Of a stretch of DNA of 9,777 bases, positions 5,711 through 9,777 are shown piece after piece. The position numbers were made by a program, and so were the translations under genes. The notes below the pieces were generated by a model that worked only from the letters and a program-made list of their open reading frames with translations, made no database searches and was not told the origin of the DNA. The stretch's first letter is position 1; each line of letters begins with the position of its first letter. Origin of the DNA: CAYRVF01 sp964427535 (lineage in GTDB: Bacteria; Chloroflexota; Ktedonobacteria; Ktedonobacterales; JADMIN01); NCBI GenBank assembly GCA_964427535.1, contig CAYRVF010000157.1:1-9777 (forward strand), written 5' to 3'.

Positions 5711-6745
5711 ATGAACGGCGAGTTGATGTCGGCGGAGATACGCGAGCAACCCGCGGTGCTCGCTCGCATTCTGTGCGAGGGTGGTTCCACTATTGGCTCG
5801 GTTGCCAGGGCAATCGCCGCGCGGCATCCGCGCTTCGTGCTCTTCGCGGCCCGCGGCACCTCAGACCATGCCGCGCTCTACGCCAAGTATCTGGTCGAGA
5901 CCCGGCTTGGGCTTCCCGCTGGCCTCGTCTCGCCATCCACGACGACGGTCTACGGCGCGCGGCCGGATATGCGTGATGTGCTGTTCATTGCCGTGAGCCA
6001 ATCGGGAAGCTCGCCCGATCTGATTGAGCCGCTCCAAGCCGCCCGTGCTGGAGGAGCAATCACGCTGGCAATCACGAACACAGCTGGGTCGCCGCTCGCC
6101 AGCGCCGCCGAGTATTCGCTGGACGTGCTGGCAGGACTCGAGCAGGCGGTCGCCGCAACGAAGACCTACACTGCCGAATTGCTGACGCTATACCTACTGG
6201 TGATGAGGCTGGCGGGGCAAGACGACGAGTCCGCGCACACGCTGCCTGAGCGCGCCGAACGGCAGCTCGCGCGCGAGGATGAGGTGGCACGACTGGCCGC
6301 ACGCTACCGCTTCGCCGATCAGCTGGTCGTGACCGCGCGGGGCTATAATTATGCTACGGCGCGTGAGACGGCGCTCAAGCTGATGGAGACGGCGTATCTC
6401 GTGGCGCATGCGTTTTCAGCTGCCGACCTGCTGCATGGCCCGGTGGCGATGATCGACAGGGGATTCCCGGTGCTCGCGATTGTGCCGTCCGGCGGCGGCG
6501 GGCAGGCGGTGGTCCCGGTGATCGCCGAGCTTCGCGAGCGCGCGGCGGATGTCTGTGTGATCGGGAACGCTGAGGCGGTGCGCGCGGGCGGACGCGGGCT
6601 GGAGCTGGTCGAAGCGGAGTCCGAAGAGCTCTCGCCGCTGCTCGCCATTCTGCCGCTGCAGCAATTGGCGTGGCACTTGGCTCGTGAGCGCGGGCAAGAT
6701 CCCGATGCGCCACGCGGTCTGCGGAAGGTGACGCTGACGCGGTGA
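5711..6745 (+). CDS. SIS-domain GlmS-like protein, probable glucosamine-6-phosphate deaminase (NagB-II type)
   Basis: The protein has 344 residues. ATG 5711 has GGAGGAG four bases upstream; the in-frame start at 5684 lacks one. Two tandem SIS domains align along their length with the isomerase half of GlmS: EIREQP (9-14), ARGTSDHAALYAKYLVE (47-63), SQSGSSPDL (96-104), AATKTYTAEL, ARETALKLMETAYL (keeping the Glu-Lys-Glu pattern of the GlmS active site), DLLHGPVAMID (keeping the conserved His) and the end PRGLRKVTL. It has no N-terminal glutaminase domain, so it cannot use glutamine as GlmS does. Between nagA and murQ, the best role is deamination and isomerisation of GlcN-6-P to fructose-6-P plus ammonia, as in NagB-II enzymes. 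AgaS-type or fructosamine deglycase activity is less likely but possible. The SIS family is certain; the specific reaction is an inference. Confidence 0.85.
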   Translation: MNGELMSAEIREQPAVLARILCEGGSTIGSVARAIAARHPRFVLFAARGTSDHAALYAKYLVETRLGLPAGLVSPSTTTVYGARPDMRDVLFIAVSQSGSSPDLIEPLQAARAGGAITLAITNTAGSPLASAAEYSLDVLAGLEQAVAATKTYTAELLTLYLLVMRLAGQDDESAHTLPERAERQLAREDEVARLAARYRFADQLVVTARGYNYATARETALKLMETAYLVAHAFSAADLLHGPVAMIDRGFPVLAIVPSGGGGQAVVPVIAELRERAADVCVIGNAEAVRAGGRGLELVEAESEELSPLLAILPLQQLAWHLARERGQDPDAPRGLRKVTLTR

Positions 6746-6778
6746 TGGGGACTGGGATAGGAAGGAGCGGGCGCGCAT

Positions 6779-7651
6779 ATGACCGAGGACACCAACCCCC
6801 GCACGCGCGAGATCGACCTCATGCCGACGCTCGACATCCTGAACACTATCGCCAGTGAGGATTGCGGTGTTGCGGCCGCTGTCGCGAACGAGATCCCCAA
6901 CATCGCGGCGCTGGTAGACTGTGCGGTGCGCGCTCTCGGCGCTGGTGGGCGGCTGCTCTACGTGGGCGCGGGGACGAGCGGCTGGCTGGGCGCGCTCGAT
7001 GCCGCGGAATGTCCCGGCACGTATGGCACCGACCCCGAGATGGTGCGCGCTATCGTCGCAGGCGGCGCCACGGTCGCACCCGAGCTGGGGGCGGCGGCGG
7101 AGGATGACGAAGAGCAGGGCGCGCGTGACGTGGAGCAGGCGGTGGTGACCGAGCGCGACGTGGTGCTGGGCATCTCGGCCAGCGGTCGCACACCATATGT
7201 GATCGGCGGCCTCACCGTCGCATGCGCGCATGGAGCGGTCACCGGTGCGCTTGTCGCGGCGCGCGAAACTCCCCTCGCCGCACTCACCGACGTGGTGATC
7301 GCACCCGAAACAGGGCCGGAGGTGATCGCCGGGTCCACGCGTATGAAAGCCGCGACCGCGCAGAAGCTCGTGCTCAACATGCTCTCGACCGCCACGATGG
7401 TGCGGCTTGGGTACACCTATAGCAATTTGATGGTGAACGTGCGCGTGCATAATCAGAAGCTCCGCGCGAGGGCGCAGCGGATTGTGGTGGCCGCGACCGG
7501 GGTGGCGCCCGCCGAGGCCGAGCACGCGCTGACGCTGGCGGACTCCGACGTGAAGACTGCGCTCGTCATGCTGCTGGCGGACGTGGATGTGACGGAGGCG
7601 CGCCAGCGGCTGGTCCGCGCTGGTGGCGTCGTGCGGAAAGCCCTTATCTAG
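6779..7651 (+). CDS. murQ: N-acetylmuramic acid 6-phosphate etherase
   Basis: MurQ cleaves the D-lactyl ether of MurNAc-6-phosphate to give GlcNAc-6-phosphate and D-lactate, a key step of peptidoglycan sugar recycling. The protein has 290 residues, against 298 in E. coli. ATG 6779 follows GGAAGGAG with a slightly long spacer, 33 bases after the previous gene. Signatures include TREIDLMPTLDIL (9-21), the SIS loop GAGTSG (63-68), ALDAAECPGTYG (72-83), AEDDEEQGARD (107-117), SASGRTPYVI and GSTRMKAATAQKLVLNML. By alignment Glu77 and Glu108 match the catalytic Glu83 and Glu114 of E. coli MurQ. Trp69 replaces an Arg that follows GTSG in E. coli. A C-terminal UBA-like helical part is present. It is the last gene of the operon. 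Function is near certain. Confidence 0.96.
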   Translation: MTEDTNPRTREIDLMPTLDILNTIASEDCGVAAAVANEIPNIAALVDCAVRALGAGGRLLYVGAGTSGWLGALDAAECPGTYGTDPEMVRAIVAGGATVAPELGAAAEDDEEQGARDVEQAVVTERDVVLGISASGRTPYVIGGLTVACAHGAVTGALVAARETPLAALTDVVIAPETGPEVIAGSTRMKAATAQKLVLNMLSTATMVRLGYTYSNLMVNVRVHNQKLRARAQRIVVAATGVAPAEAEHALTLADSDVKTALVMLLADVDVTEARQRLVRAGGVVRKALI

Positions 7652-7714
7652 TCTCGCGCCCGCCGCCCTTCTCTAGGAAATACCCTGCACTGTGGACCAT
7701 ATGCTGAGTAGATC

Positions 7715-7730
7715 TGTGAACTGCGTCACA
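7715..7730. promoter_or_regulatory. Perfect CRP/FNR-type palindrome upstream of the glycosidase gene
   Basis: TGTGA-ACTGCG-TCACA is an exact match to the CRP consensus TGTGA-N6-TCACA. Its centre lies about 144 bases before the start codon at 7867. A poor -10-like stretch, TAGTATAGA, lies at 7765-7773, so the palindrome would sit at about -55 to -58 of such a promoter, near but not exactly at the usual class I position. No good -35 box is present, as expected of an activator-dependent promoter. The regulator is not in the window; its family is inferred from the motif. Confidence 0.5.
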
Positions 7731-7866
7731 CGTATGAAAGGGAAAGCCGCAATCGAGCGTAGGGTAGTATAGAGGCATTGTACTTGCATCGCCATCCGTC
7801 GGACTCACGCCTGTAGTACCGTGGTCGAGATGAGGTGCATGATGACCTCAGAGAGCGGGAAACAGC

Positions 7867-9132
7867 ATGAGCCACCACCGTCTGAGTTGGCTCCGCGCAC
7901 TGCTCTGCGCGATATCTCTCGCGGGTGTCCTAGTTGGCTGCGGGAGCGGCCCGGCGGCACGCAAGACCACCTCCACGCCGCATCCGTCTCCCACGCCGAG
8001 CGCCTCGTCGACGACCACATCCACGCCGGCGCCCACCGCTACCAACACGCCGACTCCTAGCCTTGACCAGCGCATCGACGCCTACATCGCCGGCCTCACG
8101 CCTGCTCAGCAGGTCGGGCAGACGCTGATGCTGGCGGTCTATGCCAACGGCTACAACGCCAACCTGAACCAGGCGCTCACACAGTGGCACCTGGGCAGCG
8201 CGATCGTCTTCACCAACTACAACGGTGGGGCGGTGATGCCCTCCACCGCTGGAGGTATGCGGCAGCTCGTGAGCGACCTGAAGGCACACGCCGACACACC
8301 GCTGCTGCTCGCGACCGACGAAGAGGGTGGCGAGGTGGACCGCCTCGCGTTCTACTACGGTTCGACCCCGTCACCACAGCAGCTCGCCAACACGGGTGAT
8401 CCGCAGAGGGCGTATGCCCAGGCCCAGACCGACGCCCAGCGTATGCGCAGCCTCGGTCTCAACGTGGATTTCGCGCCGCTGGCCGACGTCTGGCAGGGTG
8501 GCGGCATCGACCAGAGCCGCACGTTCGGCACGACGCCCGGCGCTGTTACCACCTACACGGGGGCCTTCCTCGACGGATTGCAGCAGAACGGCGTGGCCGG
8601 GACGCTGAAACACTGGCCGGGGCTCGGCGCCTCCAGCGGCAATCCGGACTTCACGCTGCCGACGGTGCAACATTCGCAGGCGCAGCTGAACGCGATCGAC
8701 TTTGCGTCGTTTCGGGCGCTGCTCTCTCACCAGCCGGACATGATTATGGTCACGCACGTGATCGTCCCCGCCTACGACGCGCAGGCGCCCGCGTCGCTCT
8801 CGCCGGTGCTAGTGCAACAGGTCTTGCGCGGCCAGCTCGGCTTTCAGGGAATCGTCGTCACCGACGCGATGGACGCGCAGGGGCTGATCGAGTACATGCG
8901 GCAGCAGGGGTATAGCGATCCGGCGCAGGGCGTCGCGGAAGCCTGCGTGCGGGCGTTTCTTGCCGGTGACGACCTGATCGAGGCGCCCATCGAGCAGGAC
9001 CGCCTTGCCGCCGTCGTCGCCGCGATGACCCAGGCGGTGCAGTCGGGCCGCATTCCGCCCGCGCGGCTGCACGACGCGCTGCATCGCATTATCGCCCTCA
9101 AGGTGCGCCTGGGCTTGCTCACGCTGCCGTGA
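7867..9132 (+). CDS. Secreted lipoprotein glycoside hydrolase family 3, NagZ-like beta-N-acetylhexosaminidase
   Basis: The protein has 421 residues. ATG 7867 is the only possible start, as an in-frame TGA lies at 7843-7845; its ribosome site is weak. Residues 1-25 form a lipoprotein signal (basic start, hydrophobic core, lipobox LVGC with Cys25). A Ser/Thr/Pro-rich linker (about 27-64) follows, then one GH3 catalytic domain (about 67-418). Family motifs are DEEGGEVDRL (151-160), FAPLADV (202-208), SRTFG (217-221), KHWPGLG (248-254) and GIVVTDAMDAQG (328-339), where Asp333 is the expected nucleophile. No C-terminal second GH3 domain is present, as in NagZ. The enzyme should act outside the membrane on GlcNAc-MurNAc or GlcNAc glycans and supply the upstream operon. 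It is odd in that the loop holding the NagZ acid/base Asp-His dyad reads SGNPDFTLP, so the usual DSH is absent. Exact substrate is uncertain. Confidence 0.87.
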   Translation: MSHHRLSWLRALLCAISLAGVLVGCGSGPAARKTTSTPHPSPTPSASSTTTSTPAPTATNTPTPSLDQRIDAYIAGLTPAQQVGQTLMLAVYANGYNANLNQALTQWHLGSAIVFTNYNGGAVMPSTAGGMRQLVSDLKAHADTPLLLATDEEGGEVDRLAFYYGSTPSPQQLANTGDPQRAYAQAQTDAQRMRSLGLNVDFAPLADVWQGGGIDQSRTFGTTPGAVTTYTGAFLDGLQQNGVAGTLKHWPGLGASSGNPDFTLPTVQHSQAQLNAIDFASFRALLSHQPDMIMVTHVIVPAYDAQAPASLSPVLVQQVLRGQLGFQGIVVTDAMDAQGLIEYMRQQGYSDPAQGVAEACVRAFLAGDDLIEAPIEQDRLAAVVAAMTQAVQSGRIPPARLHDALHRIIALKVRLGLLTLP

Positions 9133-9153
9133 TGAGGTGGATCTTTCCCCTTA

Positions 9154-9177
9154 CCCCCTCCACTTAGAGGGGAGGGG
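9154..9177. repeat. G/C-rich palindromic intergenic repeat, copy 1
   Basis: CCCCTCC (9155-9161) pairs with GGAGGGG (9171-9177); an alternative pairing is CCCCTC (9155-9160) with GAGGGG (9167-9172). It lies 22 bases after the glycosidase stop. The following bases to about 9218 (GGGTGGGGTTTTC) echo, in inverted form, the sequence beside the second copy at 9249. This suggests members of one repeat family in opposite orientation. Confidence 0.5.
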
Positions 9178-9248
9178 CCGCTAGCTGAGCGCTGGAGGCC
9201 GAGGGTGGGGTTTTCGAAATGCTCAACGGCAACGGGGCCTCATCCCAA

Positions 9249-9278
9249 CCCCTCTCCTTGCAAAGAGAGGGGCTTTTC
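9249..9278 (+). terminator. Terminator after the glycosidase gene, repeat copy 2
   Basis: CCCCTCTC (9249-9256) pairs perfectly with GAGAGGGG (9265-9272) around CTTGCAAA, followed by CTTTTC. Shape and T-run fit an intrinsic terminator of the plus-strand unit. The palindrome also resembles the G/C-rich repeat at 9154-9177, so a repeat copy may have been taken over as a terminator. Confidence 0.65.
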
Positions 9279-9309
9279 ATCTGCACGGTCATTGCCCGAA
9301 GGCAGCAAA

Positions 9310-9363
9310 CGCAACCCCCCGGCTCCCTTCCCCTTGAGAGGGGAAGGGAGCCGGGGGGTTGCG
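9310..9363. terminator. 25-bp perfect hairpin abutting the mdh stop codon, repeat copy 3
   Basis: Bases 9310-9334 pair without a single mismatch with 9339-9363 around the four-base loop TGAG; the arms include six consecutive C and six G. It begins 6 bases after the mdh stop codon on the minus strand. There the hairpin is followed by TTTGC, so it probably serves as the mdh terminator. It shares the CCCCT / AGGGG core of the other two hairpins. No T-run follows on the plus strand. Confidence 0.65.
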
Positions 9364-9369
9364 GCCTGC

Positions 9370-9777
9370 TTAAATCCCCATGACGCCGATAAGTTCGCGC
9401 ACGGAGTCGGCCGAACGCTGCAGTTCGGCGCGTTCCTGCTCGGTGAGCTCGAGCTGGATGATCTCTTCGACTCCAGCGGCGCCGAGCTTGGCAGGCACGC
9501 CGACGAAGAGGCCCTTGATGCCATACTCGCCGTCCAGATAGACAGAGCCGGGCATGATCATCTTCTTGTCGAGCAGAATCGAGTCGATCATCTGCAACAC
9601 AGAGGCGGAGGGGGCATAGTAGGCGCTGCCCTGCTTGAGCAGGTTCACGATCTCCGCGCCGCCGTCGCGTGTGCGCTGCACGATCTGCGCGAGCCGGTCG
9701 GCCGGGATCAGCTCGGGGAGCGGCACGCCCGCGACCGAGGAGAGCCGCGCCAGCGGGACCATCGTGTCGCCGTGGCC
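9370..9777 (-). CDS. mdh: Malate dehydrogenase (LDH-like type), C-terminal part, 5' end outside window
   Basis: The enzyme oxidises malate to oxaloacetate with NAD in the citric acid cycle. The last 135 residues are visible; the frame is open to the right edge. The fragment begins GHGDTMVPLARL, where the His is the catalytic proton acceptor of the MDH/LDH superfamily. Met in GDTMVP is typical of malate rather than lactate dehydrogenases of this group. GSAYYAPSASVLQMIDSIL and GEYGIKGLFVGVPAKLG follow, and the C-terminal helix (LTEQERAELQRSADSVRELI) is complete. It is convergent with the glycosidase gene and ends against a long hairpin. Family is certain; specificity is very likely malate. Confidence 0.95.
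   Translation of the reverse strand, partial: GHGDTMVPLARLSSVAGVPLPELIPADRLAQIVQRTRDGGAEIVNLLKQGSAYYAPSASVLQMIDSILLDKKMIMPGSVYLDGEYGIKGLFVGVPAKLGAAGVEEIIQLELTEQERAELQRSADSVRELIGVMGI

Noticed and set aside
5711..6745. Calling the SIS gene glmS
   Set aside because: It lacks the N-terminal glutaminase domain with its catalytic Cys, so it cannot be a complete glutamine-fructose-6-phosphate aminotransferase.
6416..7525. 369-codon open frame on the minus strand across the SIS and murQ genes
   Set aside because: It is rich in His and Arg, resembles no family, and is fully antisense to two well-identified genes.
9154..9363. CRISPR array
   Set aside because: The repeats are palindromes of different length and unequal spacing, without regular unique spacers.

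Overview
The window is GC-rich, densely packed bacterial chromosome. It carries a partial cytochrome c oxidase subunit I gene, DUF4383 and DUF4388 (PATAN-type) proteins, moeA, an amino-sugar catabolic operon, a secreted family 3 glycosidase and a partial LDH-like malate dehydrogenase. This mix, with GTG starts, strong Shine-Dalgarno sequences and G/C-rich palindromic intergenic repeats, suggests an aerobic member of the Chloroflexota (Ktedonobacteria or Thermomicrobia-like). That assignment is an inference from gene content, not from a marker gene.

Layout. (1) 2-568 (+): C-terminal part of ctaD, closed by a strong intrinsic terminator (661-710). (2) 732-1259 (-): a four-helix DUF4383 membrane protein. 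It is divergent from a 69-residue predicted beta-rich protein (1488-1697, +), and the spacer between them holds two palindromes. (3) 2091-2849 (+): a DUF4388 protein preceded by a candidate promoter and a leader hairpin. It converges on moeA (2865-4091, -); both stop codons lie in one 25-nt perfect hairpin. (4) 4317-7651 (+): a near-consensus sigma-A promoter with a tandem direct repeat across its -10 box drives nagA, a GlmS-like SIS-domain gene and murQ. (5) 7867-9132 (+): a GH3 lipoprotein (NagZ-like), preceded by a perfect CRP-type palindrome. (6) 9133-9369: three G/C-rich hairpins between convergent genes. (7) 9370-9777 (-): C-terminal part of mdh.

How the genes work together. The central operon encodes a near-complete route from N-acetylmuramic acid 6-phosphate to central metabolism. 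MurQ cleaves the lactyl ether to give GlcNAc-6-P, NagA deacetylates it to GlcN-6-P, and the SIS protein most likely deaminates and isomerises GlcN-6-P to fructose-6-P (NagB-II type). The downstream lipoprotein would act outside the membrane on muropeptides or GlcNAc-containing glycans and supply the sugars. No transporter, kinase or regulator is in the window. The two candidate control sites, a GntR/HutC-like repeat at nagA and a CRP-like site before the glycosidase, suggest inducer-dependent control of the operon and global control of the glycosidase.

No tRNA, rRNA, CRISPR array, insertion sequence or prophage gene was seen. The most interesting points are the altered acid/base motif of the GH3 enzyme, the nagA promoter/operator architecture, the CRP-type site and the palindrome cluster before mdh.
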